Shown here: piece by piece, positions 28,777-39,277 of the stretch | Layout: every line of letters starts with the position of its first letter | Numbering within the stretch: position 1 is the first letter of the stretch | Origin: Saccharomycopsis crataegensis | Lineage: Eukaryota > Ascomycota > Saccharomycetes > Ascoideales > Saccharomycopsidaceae | Reading direction: 5' to 3' | Length of the DNA stretch: 64,000 bases | NCBI RefSeq assembly: GCF_037102585.1 | Contig: NW_027043838.1 | Coordinates: 744,001 to 808,000 of the forward strand | Notes under the pieces: generated by a model | Database searches by the model: none | What the model saw: the letters and a program-made list of their open reading frames with translations, nothing else | What the model was told of the DNA's origin: nothing | Made by a program: the position numbers and the translations under genes

Positions 28777-29609
28777 ATGTCTGACCCAAGTTCTATTAAC
28801 GGTAAGTTTTTTGTGATCTTTCCATGTTGCCACCAAGAATTTATGGACTGGCCATAACAGAAAAAAAAACAATCAACGCAAACTCCATGATCATTTCAAT
28901 TGTAATAGATTTTAATGAGACTTGTTGGAAGAACTCGTCAAAACTGCCCTGGATGAATATATGACTTTTTTGTTTTTGTTTTGGAAACTTATAACTAACC
29001 TCAATCTTCTATCTAGGTGGTGCTGCAGTGGCAATGGTTGGTAAAGATTGTGTGGCAATTGCCTGCGATTTACGTCTCGGTAACCAATCATTAGGTGTTG
29101 CTAATAATTTTGAAAAAATATTCAACTATGATCACACATTTTTGGCCTTGACTGGGTTAGCCAGTGACGTTACAACGTTGTCTGAAGTTTTCAGATTGAA
29201 GACCAACTTATACAAGATGAGAGAAGAAAGATCGATCGAGCCAGAAACTTTCGCTAATTTGGTGTCTTCCACCCTATACCAAAAGAGATTCGGTCCTTAT
29301 TTCATCGGACCTTTAGTGGCAGGAATAAATTCTTTGACTGGTAAACCTTTTGTATGCGGGTTCGACTTGATTGGGTGTATAGATTATGCCAAAGATTTTG
29401 TGGTTTCTGGTACCGCTACAGACCAGTTATACGGGATGTGTGAATCTTTATACGAGCCTGGCTTGGGCCCTGATGACCTATTCGAAACCATCAGTCAAGC
29501 CTTCTTGAGCGCTGTCGATAGAGATGCTCTTTCCGGTTGGGGTGCAGTGGTTTATGTTATAACAAAAGATAAAGTTACCAAGAGATTGCTAAAGACTCGT
29601 CAAGATTAA
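28777..29609 (+). CDS. PUP3: 20S proteasome beta-3 subunit Pup3 (spliced, two exons)
   Basis: Exon 1 is 28777-28801 (MSDPSSIN plus one base), the intron 28802-29016 (215 nt: GTAAGT, AACTAAC branch, CTAG acceptor), and exon 2 29017-29609. The joined protein, 205 aa, has the same length as yeast Pup3 and starts MSDPSSINGG like it. Motifs: GKDCVAIACDLRLG, ITGLA-type FLALTGLASDVTTL, KRFGPYFIGPLVAGI, and DRDALSGWGAVVY. Beta-3 is a non-catalytic ring subunit. Without the intron model the first 12 residues would be missing. Confidence 0.96.
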
Positions 29610-29894
29610 TGTATAAGCCTTTCGTTTGTTATTTATAAACATGATATCTTCTTTTGTCTCCAGGTAGCAAAATAAATTGTACGATTTTATATTTTTATCC
29701 TTCTTTTCTGATCTCCTTCTTAAAAAAAATAATAATAATAATGATGAAAAAAAAAAAAAAGAAGTGTAATTGATTGTAATTTTAAATCAAACCAGATGAA
29801 GATATAAGCTTACAAGCTTCATAAATGAATACAGGAAATTCCAATTATATTGCACCAAAATTGTAGAAAAAAATGACAACAAAAAAATAAAAAC

Positions 29895-32800
29895 TTATAG
29901 AGATTGATAAAAACAGCTAAAACTAAGCTTTGAAGATTGAACATTGTTTTCAACCAAAGTATCGATACTACTTAAGATCATTTCTGGATCGGTTCTGGTT
30001 TTGATGACTTTCAAAATAATCAAGTTCAAGTTGGCAGATGAAGTCTTACCCAATTTGAAATTTTGATTTTTGCTGAAAACTTTTTTGAAAAACTGAATAT
30101 CGATTGCAACTTGTTGTAAACCGCTGGTAGAAAATTCAGGAACGAGCTTGAAATTATCGTACAATTCGGTGGCAATATGGTTTTGTAGTTCATGAATAAT
30201 TGTGTAGATCAAATTCTTGGATACCTTAGCAATTGTAGAATGAAGAATGACAAGATAAGTCAAGCATTCATAGATATGGTTGCTAATCTTCTTTGGGGCA
30301 ACGGTTGTATTCCAGTCTGATTTACGTTCAGTGGATGATATTCCCTTGGCAATAATTTTACTCAACACTTGTTTCTTCAAATCGCAATAATTGTTGAATG
30401 TGGCTTTTTGTAATTTCGGTAACAAACTGGCAAAAATATCAAGTTTGCCAACAGACTTCGATAACCTAGTATTAAAAGTTTCATCATAAAACCTAATGAT
30501 CTCACCCAAAGTTCTATCTTCCAATTCAATAAAATTATCCAAAGTCCACAACTCGTACAAATCCAAGGTGGTGGTTTTTGTTTCCATTAACTTTTCGCTA
30601 TCACTATCAACGGTTTCGCCTTTATTTTCGTTGGTGACTTTTTTCATCATTGAAATCAATAAAATCTCTAAATTCTTCAAGAAAAGATTTTGGATCGAGC
30701 TGAAGAACTTATCATTTGGGGTTGTGAAAATCTTGATATTATGATCTTTAATTAGTTCCTTATTATGATTTCCCAAGCTATTATCAATGAATATTATGTC
30801 ATTCAAATTCTTGATGACAAATTTTTGATAAATCAAAATCAATTCAGATATTGTCAACGAGCTATCGATATCGTTGAACTTAATATAATTAGTTTTGGCT
30901 TCATTAACATTACTGACGATTAGTTCATTGGAGTTCACCAAATCTTTCTTGATATTGGTTATATTATAGTCCTCCAAAGTGTTGAAAAATGAAACATCAT
31001 TGGCCCAGGTTGAACAAATCCCAATAATGAATTTCTTTAAAACTCTGGAATACGATGCTTTCAAAGTTTCGATTGCCTTGGTCGATATATTTAAATTCCC
31101 GAGATTGTTGTAAGAAATGAAAACAGAAGTCATGAATTTTTCCAAATATCTAATTGTGCTAATGGAATTAGCATAAGGGGGAATGAAACCGTAATATTGA
31201 GGAGATTTAATTTCATAATTATCTTGTGTTTCAGAATTAACCCGAGTCTTAAGCGATAAATCCGACAAATTATCACGGGTAGTGTTCAAAAACCTTTCAA
31301 ACCCTTCACAAACCAACTTGATTAGCTGTTCTCCATTTTTGCTGATCCTCTCCTTTTCATAACTCGCCAACTTCAAATGTACAGCAGATTCATTTTTGTA
31401 ACCCTTTGGCAATGTGGATTGGATCTTGTTATTTAAAAATAACTCACAAACATTCCAATACTGCCTCACTTTGGTCGAGGACAGTACAATAGTATCATCA
31501 ATCAATTTTTTAATGATGAGCCACATCTCAATAATTTCTGGACAATCGACTAATCCATGTGAGAGTTTATTCAATTTATCGACATTTGTTGATGTAGAAG
31601 ATTCGCTTTTACTTATTCCTTGTAAGTAATAAATGAACGTGATATCGGTGATATTAATAGTTTCCAAAATGTGAGTTTGGGTAGCCTTAATGTTTTCAAA
31701 CAATTTCTCGAAATTTGAATTGATCCCATCCACCAAACTATTGAACTGAGTATTGATCCAAACAACGATTGGATTATCCTCCACTCCTAATTCCAATAAT
31801 TTGGAAATAATACTGACATAAGCATTGTCAGAAGAGTTAGTATCCGCCAATTTTTCCCATAAATCTTTCTTGTATGAATCCACAATTGCCTGCACTTCTT
31901 CCCAAACTCTATCTAATAATTTTCTAGTAGCAATCTCTAAAGAGCTACTCGTTGATGAAATAGAGTTCTCCATCATTGCAAAATACATATCCCTACCCTT
32001 GTTGTAATTAGAAGTTAAACTATCATAAGCATTATTTTCAATGTTCTTCATCAATGTTGTTGGCAAATCAAACAAATATCTGTTTGATTCAACCATTTCT
32101 AATGCGCTTTTCAAATTATTTTCTTTCCTTTTATTGTCCACGATTGGTTGGATGATCGCTGAGGCTTTGGAATTGGCCATGGTCAAATTATTCGATAGTT
32201 TTAATAGAGGATTCTCTTTTGCCGCATGATCGTCAATACCATTACCACCAGCTAGTAATCCTGAAGTTTGAATTTGATCAAAAACACTATCTAAAGATGA
32301 CTTGGACTTCACGAATCTAATGAATTCATTTTTGATTAGCCCTCTCAATTGTTGGGATTGCTCAGCAATGCTGTTTTCCAAAAAATCTAACGATTGATTC
32401 AACGTATTGAAGCTATCAGCATCATGAAGATGTTTCAAGAATAACAATGGATTGAAAGATTTAGAGCCGACCAAATAATTCTGTTTCAGTGGATCATCAT
32501 CGCTTTGAATAATTCTTTTCTCTTGTAAAGCTCTGCTGACAGAACTAAAATAACCCAATGGATCCGGTTCATCAACTATTTGTTTCACAAAAAATGTGCT
32601 GGAATCACTTAAGCTTTTTAAAATCTCGTATGCTTTATCCACATCCTCGGTATCTGCTGGATCATATTCGAACTCTTTTGCTGTGGAGTTGTTCCACGAC
32701 GTTGGGTTAAGAGTGTCCAATTGGTAATATTTCAAAAGCGTTTCATCATCGGGCTCCAAAGAACTAGATGCTGATCCAGTTCCACTGACATTGTCTGATG

Positions 32801-33032
32801 AAGATTTGTAATTTGTTTCTCTTGTATTTTGATAATTTTTGCTACTAACTTTATCATTGGAGTGGCTATTAGGATTAGAATAATTATCCAAATGTCCTCG
32901 GCTGCCATTATTATAATTCGATCCACCGTTATTACTATTGTTGTAATAGTAACCGTTGGATCTTCCCCCTTCGTAGGAGTCGGACGAGCCCCCATACGGG
33001 TTGTTTTGATGATCTCTGTTCCTATAACTCAT
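29895..33032 (-). CDS. SEC5: Exocyst subunit Sec5
   Basis: 1045 aa from the first in-frame ATG (33032). The first ~110 residues are Asn/Gly/Tyr/Ser-rich and disordered. Sec5 landmarks follow: DPLGYFSSVSRALQEKRI, YLVGSKSFNPLLFLKHLH, SLDFLENSIAEQSQQLRGLI and FVKSKSSLDSVFDQI. The rest is the long helical-bundle (CATCHR) rod. Sec5 is in exocyst subcomplex 1 and tethers secretory vesicles at growth sites. Yeast Sec5 is 971 aa; the extra length is in the N-terminal tail. Converges with PUP3 and diverges from RCF1. Confidence 0.92.
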   Translation of the reverse strand: MSYRNRDHQNNPYGGSSDSYEGGRSNGYYYNNSNNGGSNYNNGSRGHLDNYSNPNSHSNDKVSSKNYQNTRETNYKSSSDNVSGTGSASSSLEPDDETLLKYYQLDTLNPTSWNNSTAKEFEYDPADTEDVDKAYEILKSLSDSSTFFVKQIVDEPDPLGYFSSVSRALQEKRIIQSDDDPLKQNYLVGSKSFNPLLFLKHLHDADSFNTLNQSLDFLENSIAEQSQQLRGLIKNEFIRFVKSKSSLDSVFDQIQTSGLLAGGNGIDDHAAKENPLLKLSNNLTMANSKASAIIQPIVDNKRKENNLKSALEMVESNRYLFDLPTTLMKNIENNAYDSLTSNYNKGRDMYFAMMENSISSTSSSLEIATRKLLDRVWEEVQAIVDSYKKDLWEKLADTNSSDNAYVSIISKLLELGVEDNPIVVWINTQFNSLVDGINSNFEKLFENIKATQTHILETINITDITFIYYLQGISKSESSTSTNVDKLNKLSHGLVDCPEIIEMWLIIKKLIDDTIVLSSTKVRQYWNVCELFLNNKIQSTLPKGYKNESAVHLKLASYEKERISKNGEQLIKLVCEGFERFLNTTRDNLSDLSLKTRVNSETQDNYEIKSPQYYGFIPPYANSISTIRYLEKFMTSVFISYNNLGNLNISTKAIETLKASYSRVLKKFIIGICSTWANDVSFFNTLEDYNITNIKKDLVNSNELIVSNVNEAKTNYIKFNDIDSSLTISELILIYQKFVIKNLNDIIFIDNSLGNHNKELIKDHNIKIFTTPNDKFFSSIQNLFLKNLEILLISMMKKVTNENKGETVDSDSEKLMETKTTTLDLYELWTLDNFIELEDRTLGEIIRFYDETFNTRLSKSVGKLDIFASLLPKLQKATFNNYCDLKKQVLSKIIAKGISSTERKSDWNTTVAPKKISNHIYECLTYLVILHSTIAKVSKNLIYTIIHELQNHIATELYDNFKLVPEFSTSGLQQVAIDIQFFKKVFSKNQNFKLGKTSSANLNLIILKVIKTRTDPEMILSSIDTLVENNVQSSKLSFSCFYQSL

Positions 33033-33389
33033 TTCCCCCTCCACTTTTTTTTCCCTAGCGAATGGTAATTTCGTTGGTTAGTATTCTTGTGGAGAGTTTG
33101 ATCTGTAAACATTGAGGTGGTCTACGTTTTGTGGTGATGCAAACTTCCTACACGTGACAAGAGGCTTTCATTTTTTGGGGGGGAGTTTTTTTCTGTATGG
33201 GACGGACGACCTGTGGTCTGATTGCTGGGAAATAATTGCTCATATACCACTAATTTCTAGCTCGGGTTTTAGGATTCACCTACATTTATCGTCTTTGTGG
33301 CCAATCTATATATCGCCACAATTTATTTTCCATTTTGTTTTGGGTGACATTCCAGCGAAATCAACACTGCAAAACAGCACACATCAGCA
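33033..33389. other. Divergent SEC5/RCF1 promoter
   Basis: 357 bp, with CACGTG at 33151-33156 and a TATATATCG stretch near 33307. No gene. Confidence 0.6.
33151..33156. promoter_or_regulatory. CACGTG, SEC5/RCF1 promoter
   Basis: Context ACACGTGAC, 234 bp upstream of RCF1, a respiratory gene. CACGTGAC is a strong Cbf1-type word. Confidence 0.45.
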
Positions 33390-33949
33390 ATGTCCTCCAG
33401 ACTTCCTTCAAGTTTCGACGGTGAAGAACTCGCTGATCGGTAAGTTGGTATTTAGTAGTTATATCTTCGTTCATGGATCATTACTAACCTTGCCATGTTT
33501 TCAGCGATTTACCATTCATTGACAGGGTATACAAGCATTGCCGTGAGCAACCATTTGTGCCTCTCGGAGCTTTATTGACCACTGGTGCAGTCATTTTGGC
33601 CGCCAAATCAATAAGAACCGGCCACAGAAAAGATGCTCAAAAATGGTTCCGTTACAGAGTTGGTTTCCAAGGGTTCACAATTCTTGCCTTGGTAGTTGGT
33701 GGTTGGTACTATAATACTGGTGATGGATCTAAGAAGAGAGAACAAGAAGAAATTCTTAGAGAAAAAGCCAAAATGAGAGAAAAATTGTGGATTGAAGAAT
33801 TGGAAAGAAGAGATGAGGAAGCTAAGATGAGAAAGAAGAGAGCTGAGTTGGCCAGAATTAAGAGACAGCAACAGCTTGAAGAAGAAGAAAAGGAGTCCAA
33901 ATCAAAGATTCTTGAAGAAGTCAAAGCTTTGGAAGAAAGCAAAAAATAG
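33390..33949 (+). CDS. RCF1: Respiratory supercomplex factor Rcf1 (spliced, two exons)
   Basis: Exon 1 is 33390-33439, the intron 33440-33504 (65 nt: GTAAGT, TACTAAC at 33482, TTTTCAG), and exon 2 33505-33949. The joined protein is 164 aa (yeast 159). MSSRLPSSFD matches yeast MSRMPSSFD. The HIG1 domain has two membrane segments around LLTTGAVILAAKSIRTGHRK, then the family coiled coil EKAKMREKLWIEELERRDEE. Rcf1 associates with complexes III and IV in the mitochondrial inner membrane. The first exon holds only 16 codons plus two bases. Confidence 0.96.
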
Positions 33950-34315
33950 ATAATGGATATATTTATATAAATGAGATGGATCTTGTGTTTTCTGATTTAG
34001 CTATCTACCTCCTTGGGAAGTCTCCCCTCCCTATACTTTTTGTTTTTTTTTACACCCTCTCTTCCTCTTTCTCGCTTTCTCTCTTTTCTCCCTTATGTAA
34101 ATATTTATATACTTTAATGTCATTTAGTGTGCATTCTTTGTCTAGTCCCCGATTTCCAGTTATCTAAAGAAGGTTTCTTTCCAACAATCAGGTTATCTGC
34201 GTAGTGCATATATCAATAAATCGTGCATTCTCTTTTTGGAAAATTTCAGAACTTCAAAGGTTGGGACTCGGCACTACTAAGCTTGAGATTAGCATATTTT
34301 AGAATATCACACATA
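33950..34315. other. RCF1 3' end and AIM41 promoter
   Basis: 366 bp; a pyrimidine-rich CT tract near 34045-34095. No gene or clear site. Confidence 0.55.
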
Positions 34316-34997
34316 ATGTTTAGAACCTCTTTATTTTCAGCCACTAGAAGCTTTAGCTCTAGCGCTTTCCGTTTACAAAACAGTGCGTTTTTCGATGAGT
34401 TTGCCGTCATTTTGAAGACTGATTTGAAGAAGAGCATGCTCGCAAAGGATAATGCTAAGTAAGTATTTACATGTGGGATATTTTATCATTATTGTATTGA
34501 TAATACTTCATTTCAATGGGTTTTGCACTAATGAACCAAAATGATTATTCATTTCGAAAACTAATGTGAATAGAAAAGAAACTGTCAAGATGCTCCGTTC
34601 AGAATTGAAGAACTTTGAAATTGACAGCAAGGGAAAAGAAAATAATGAATTCGGGATTTCCAAGGTCATTAATAAAATGATGAAAACCAGAAAAAACAGT
34701 ATTGAAGAATATTCCAAGCTTGAAAGACAAGATTTGGTAGAACATGAAACTGCCCAATTGAAATGCTTGCAAGCCTACCTTGTGCAACTTCCAATTGCCA
34801 GCGAAGATGAAGTCATCAGTAAGATCACCAAGTTATTGGAAGATAAAAAATCCAGTTTGAAAGAAGATGAAAAGATGCCTCTTGCTGCTGTAATTGCCAA
34901 AGAATTGGATTTCAAAACTTTGTCTGAACAATGGAAAACTTCTGAAAAAGATATCAGAAAGAACTTGTTTATGGTTTACAAACAATTGAAGCTCTAA
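34316..34997 (+). CDS. AIM41: Mitochondrial YqeY/GatB-domain protein Aim41 (spliced, two exons)
   Basis: Exon 1 is 34316-34458, the intron 34459-34573 (115 nt: GTAAGT, AACTAAT branch, ATAG), and exon 2 34574-34997; 188 aa joined (yeast 185). The N-terminus MFRTSLFSATRSFSSSAFR is a presequence. The splice restores KSMLAKDNAKKETVKMLRSE, matching yeast KAMIAKDEMKKTAIRNMLSA. YqeY-domain proteins resemble the tRNA-binding tail of the GatB amidotransferase; the exact role of Aim41 is not known. Confidence 0.92.
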
Positions 34998-35704
34998 TTC
35001 TTGACACCAAAGTCCCATTTTTGTTTGTATATATATTGATGAAAATTGATAGCTGTGTTGCTAGCTTGTATATAAATAAGCAGAATATGAAAAACTTAAT
35101 GAATGAACATTGCATTCTGCCTTATTAATTTTTTCTGGAGAAAATGGTTTGTTTCCATAATAATGTATAACCTGTAATATCTAACTTTGCAATCTACAAT
35201 TATCCATGGCTTCATGAAGCCCCAACTAAATTACTCTAAGAATTATGAGTTCCGCATTCGCTTTTGTTTGGGGGTTGGCAATTCAATGAATGCAATATGA
35301 TAAACTTTTTTTTATTATTCTTCGTAAGCATGAATTGAAATAAGTATGTATAAATGAAAATGAAAGCTAAACTAAATCATGAATTGTATCGCCTCCTTTT
35401 GTTAACTTGGTTGCAATTATTAAGCAAAAAAAAAAAATTAAAAAAAAAAAACCAAGCAAAAACAACTTCCTTTGGGCATCTCTCTATCACGAAATGCATT
35501 ACCAATAACCACATAATGCTAAATTATTATTAATTGTTTCTTTCTTTCTTTATTTCATGGTTGGAAACTATTGCAAAGTTAGTTCCATTGATAGACATTC
35601 TTTAGAATATAAAAATACAGTTGACTTGTTTTTTACAAAAAACAAGAAAAAGAAAAAGTAATCGTCCTTCTTATACCACCTTTGGAAAGAGCAATCTAAT
35701 AACT
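34998..35704. other. Convergent intergenic region, AIM41 / MIC10
   Basis: 707 bp between two 3' ends, longer than needed for two terminators. It holds an A tract (35427-35451, broken by TT) but no open frame or RNA gene that I can support. Confidence 0.55.
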
Positions 35705-36073
35705 TTAAGCTTGGACATTACGGTAACCAACTGGGGATCTGAAGATAGCATCACCTTCGGCGTAACCTCTACCCAAACCAAAGCCAACACCTAACCACAC
35801 TGGGAAAGCTCTTCTTTTGAAAACCAAGACAGAGGCCAAGACACCACAACCGAAACCCAAACCAGTCTTCACAAGGGTGTTTGAGAGAACGACATCCCAC
35901 TAAAGTGAACTATATTAGTAAAGATCCCAAACTTTGAAAATTTCACCACCTCATTTTGTGCAAAAACCAACACATAATCATGAGAATGATGACCAATGGA
36001 AAATTGAACGTACCTTGTCATTCAAAAGTTGTTGGGATGGAGGGGAAACTTTCTTCTGTGTGACTTCAGACAT
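35705..36073 (-). CDS. MIC10: MICOS subunit Mic10 (spliced, two exons)
   Basis: Exon 1 is 36014-36073 (20 codons, [20 protein letters not shown]), the intron 35900-36013 (114 nt: GTACGT, TACTAAT branch, TTTAG), and exon 2 35705-35899. The joined protein is 84 aa. The two membrane hairpin segments carry the Gly-rich motifs GLGFGCG and [15 protein letters not shown] that drive Mic10 oligomerisation and cristae-junction curvature; KWDVVLSN and [11 protein letters not shown] match yeast almost exactly. It is too short and split to show as a long frame, so a naive gene caller could miss it. Confidence 0.97.
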
Positions 36074-36352
36074 TGTGTACTTTTGATATATGATAGGTGA
36101 TTCAAACAACTGATTCTTAAAGTCTCCCGTAACATTCTCATTTGGTTTCTATTTTTGTTGAATAATTTTGTTCGCGGAACAGGGGCTCGTGACGAAAATC
36201 CTGTACGCTGGTTGGTCGGCCCTGTTTGACCGGGAGAATATTGAAGGGCCCACTATGGCACCATCCAAATATGGCCGGCAGCTTCCCTGATGTATTCGAA
36301 ACAAGCCAGCAGCTTCTGCGTGATCCGTACCGGTAGACTACGGAAATCTTGT

Positions 36353-36358
36353 CACGTG
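36353..36358. promoter_or_regulatory. CACGTG, MIC10/PRD1 promoter
   Basis: In context GTCACGTGC, the palindromic Cbf1 consensus RTCACGTG, between two genes for mitochondrial proteins. Confidence 0.5.
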
Positions 36359-36466
36359 CTGGTGCTTCCGAGGCAATGGTTTTCCAAAACGGAAATCTCC
36401 ACCGCACCACCTGTAGAGATGCTTCTGAAACACAGAGGAGCATCGTCGTCTGAGTCTGGTCCCACC

Positions 36467-36474
36467 TATAAATA
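36467..36474 (+). promoter_or_regulatory. TATA box of PRD1
   Basis: TATAAATA 77 bp before ATG 36551. Confidence 0.5.
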
Positions 36475-36550
36475 CAGTAGCCGTTTTTTCTGGTAATTGA
36501 AGCTGCTGTTCTTGTTGTTTTAATTTTCTGACTCTTCAGTGTTTATTCTT

Positions 36551-38887
36551 ATGCCTAGTTCACAGCGCTCCAGTTTGATTTATCGGCTCTCGCTCGTTCC
36601 TGGCATATTTATCTTTCTTTGGATCTGTTGGGCATTATATTCTTCTGATTTGCAATATCAAAACTCAATAAAGGGTACTGCTGGTTTTAACAACGATATC
36701 ATGTCTGCAAAATTAGGTAAGACTGTCCACTATTATAAGTCCATATTGGCTGGACCTAAATACTCTTCTTGGTCTTTGTTTTCTGTTTCAAATACCAGAT
36801 GCTCGGAAAACCTTGGCTTGTTTTCTTCATATTCAGTAAGATTTTTTGGTTCTAACAGTCAAAATTTAGTACCACCTCAACAGCCTCCCTCATGGAATGA
36901 CACCCCAGAGCAAATCCTCGAAAAAACCAAGCGTTTCCTCGAAAAAGTGAAGGAGCAAGATGATTCGATAGCAGCGTTATCTGAACCGACTCTTGAAAAT
37001 TTAATCATTCCTTATTCGCAATGGGAAAATGAAAGATTCAGAATGATCAACTATTTGACCTTGTACCAACATGTTCTGACAAACCCAGAAATCCGTAATG
37101 CCTCCACTGAAGCTGAAAAGTTGTTGGATAAGCAAGCAATTGAAAGTGGTTTACGTGAAGACATCTTCAAGAATGTGAAAAAAGTTTATGAAGATAATAA
37201 GGACAATGATTCGTTGGCCCCAGAACTTAAAAGGTTCATTTCCAAGCTCTACAATGCTTATCGCCGTAATGGGTTAGATTTGCCAAAAGAAACTAGAGAA
37301 AAAGTCGAAAAAGTTAGCAAAAAATTATCGGAGTTATCTATTCAATTCAACCAGAATTTGGGCGAACAAACTGAATTCCTTTTGTTAACCAAGGAAGAAC
37401 TCGAAGGTGTTCCTGAAGATGTGCTTAGTCAATTTGATAAACAAGATGACAAATATAAAGTCACCTTTAAATATCCTGATATTGTTCCAACCTTGAAATA
37501 CTCCAAAAACGCTGCTACCAGAAAGAAGGCATTTATCGGTGATCAAAATAAAGTCCCTGAAAACGCCGAAATCTTGAAAGAAGCCATCAAAATCAGATTA
37601 GAACTTGCACAATTGTTGGGTTATAAATCATATGCCGAATATATCCTTGAATTATCGATGGCCAAGACTGCTGACAGGGTCATGGAGTTTGAAAACGACT
37701 TATGGGATAAGTTGAAACCAAAAGCCGCTGAAGAACTTTCCAAAATGAAGCAATTGAAATTGCAAGATTATAAAGAGCGTGGATTGAACATTGAATCCGA
37801 AGAAGCTAAAAACTATTATATTTGGGATCATGGATATTACAACAATAAACTTTTGCAAGAACAGTACAAAGTGGATGAACAAAAAATTAGTGAATATTTC
37901 CCATTACAAAGCACTGTGGAAAAGATGTTGAAATTTTATGAGACTTTGTTCAATTTGAAGTTTGAAGAAGTGACCGATCCAAAACAAAAGTCAGTTTGGC
38001 ATGAAGACGTTAAACAGCGTTCTGTTTGGAAAATGGATGATTTGAAAAACCCTGAATTTCTTGGATGGATCTACTTTGATTTGCATCCGAGAGACGGGAA
38101 ATATGGCCATGCCGCAGAATTTGAAATTTGGCCTGGTTATTTCGATGAAACCACTGGTAAGAAATCTCGTCCGGTTTGTGCTCTTATTTGTAATTTCTCT
38201 AAACCATCCAAGACCAAACCATCGCTCTTGAAGCATAATGAAGTAACCACTTTCTTCCATGAATTGGGTCATGGGATCCATGAGATTGTCGGTGACACTC
38301 ATTATGCAAGATTCCATGGAACCGCCACCGCCAGAGATTTTGTGGAAGCGCCATCTCAAATGCTTGAATTCTGGACTTGGACTTCTGCTGAATTGAAGAA
38401 ACTTTCATCCCACTACATCACTGGCGATCCGCTTCCTGAATCCCTTATTGCCAGCTTGGTCAAATCCAAACATGTCAATGGTGGCTTGGGTAATCTCCGT
38501 CAATTACATTTCGGTTTATTTGATATGACCATTCATAATACTCACGATGGTAAAGCTGATGTCGACAAAGCTTGGAATTCTTTGAGAGAAGAGGTGACCC
38601 TTTTAAAATCCGGTGATGAAAATGTTAGAGGATATGGATCATTTGGCCATATGATGGGTGGTTACGCTGCTGGTTATTATGGATATTTGTATTCCGAAGT
38701 GTTTGCCACTGACATGTATTATACATTGTTTAAAGAAGATCCAATGAATACCACCAACGGTATTAGATACAGAGACACTATTTTGAAGCGTGGGGGATCT
38801 CGTGATGATTTAGATAATTTGAAAGAATTGTTAGGGAGAGAACCAAATTCCGACGCATTTTTGCAAGAGATTGGGATCAATAAGTGA
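36551..38887 (+). CDS. PRD1: Saccharolysin / mitochondrial oligopeptidase Prd1 (M3 family)
   Basis: 778 aa from ATG 36551 (yeast 712). Zinc site HELGH at aa 570-574 inside FFHELGHGIHEIVGD, with the downstream Glu of EAPSQMLEFW and the HMMGGYAAGYYGYLYSEVFA block, all diagnostic of thimet oligopeptidases. It degrades short peptides, including presequence fragments, in mitochondria and cytosol. Residue 176 is CTG in LYQHV-x-TNPEIRNAS; from memory the yeast segment is FLQHVSSDKEIRDAS, so Ser is expected. A hydrophobic segment (VPGIFIFLWICWALY, aa ~16-30) precedes a second in-frame ATG at 36701, so a shorter form starting MSAKLGKTVHYYKS is possible. Confidence 0.92.
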   Translation: MPSSQRSSLIYRLSLVPGIFIFLWICWALYSSDLQYQNSIKGTAGFNNDIMSAKLGKTVHYYKSILAGPKYSSWSLFSVSNTRCSENLGLFSSYSVRFFGSNSQNLVPPQQPPSWNDTPEQILEKTKRFLEKVKEQDDSIAALSEPTLENLIIPYSQWENERFRMINYLTLYQHVLTNPEIRNASTEAEKLLDKQAIESGLREDIFKNVKKVYEDNKDNDSLAPELKRFISKLYNAYRRNGLDLPKETREKVEKVSKKLSELSIQFNQNLGEQTEFLLLTKEELEGVPEDVLSQFDKQDDKYKVTFKYPDIVPTLKYSKNAATRKKAFIGDQNKVPENAEILKEAIKIRLELAQLLGYKSYAEYILELSMAKTADRVMEFENDLWDKLKPKAAEELSKMKQLKLQDYKERGLNIESEEAKNYYIWDHGYYNNKLLQEQYKVDEQKISEYFPLQSTVEKMLKFYETLFNLKFEEVTDPKQKSVWHEDVKQRSVWKMDDLKNPEFLGWIYFDLHPRDGKYGHAAEFEIWPGYFDETTGKKSRPVCALICNFSKPSKTKPSLLKHNEVTTFFHELGHGIHEIVGDTHYARFHGTATARDFVEAPSQMLEFWTWTSAELKKLSSHYITGDPLPESLIASLVKSKHVNGGLGNLRQLHFGLFDMTIHNTHDGKADVDKAWNSLREEVTLLKSGDENVRGYGSFGHMMGGYAAGYYGYLYSEVFATDMYYTLFKEDPMNTTNGIRYRDTILKRGGSRDDLDNLKELLGREPNSDAFLQEIGINK

Positions 38888-39277
38888 ATATGTATGCTTT
38901 GTTATTTTTACCCTGATATGTTTCAATAATTATTTAAATCATGACTGTACAATATACTTTAAGCGATTCTATTTATCTTATTTTAATGCATTATAGTTCT
39001 TCCTGGTGTTCGTTTTATTTTCTTTCCTTTTGAGAAGTCTAAAAAGAGACTTTTGATACAATTCAAAAATAAGAATAACAAAGTTTTATTGAAATATCTA
39101 AAAGAGACTGGAGAATCTAGAACAAAGAAGTGAGAGGGGGAAAGCTAAACAGTTTATAGTAACACAAAAAACAAAAGAAATAAAGATAATAAAAGCAGTA
39201 GTAATCAGAAATGAATATAATAAAAAAGGGCATAAAGTTGTTGACAATCTCAGAAAGCAACGCATAGTTTTGATATT
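38888..39277. other. Convergent intergenic region, PRD1 / chitinase
   Basis: 390 bp, AT-rich, two 3' ends. Nothing further seen. Confidence 0.55.

Larger units (their letters stand above)
36074..36550. other. Divergent MIC10/PRD1 promoter
   Basis: 477 bp with GTCACGTG (36351-36358), a TATA box for PRD1, and GC-rich words (GGCCGGCAGC near 36271). No gene. Confidence 0.65.
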
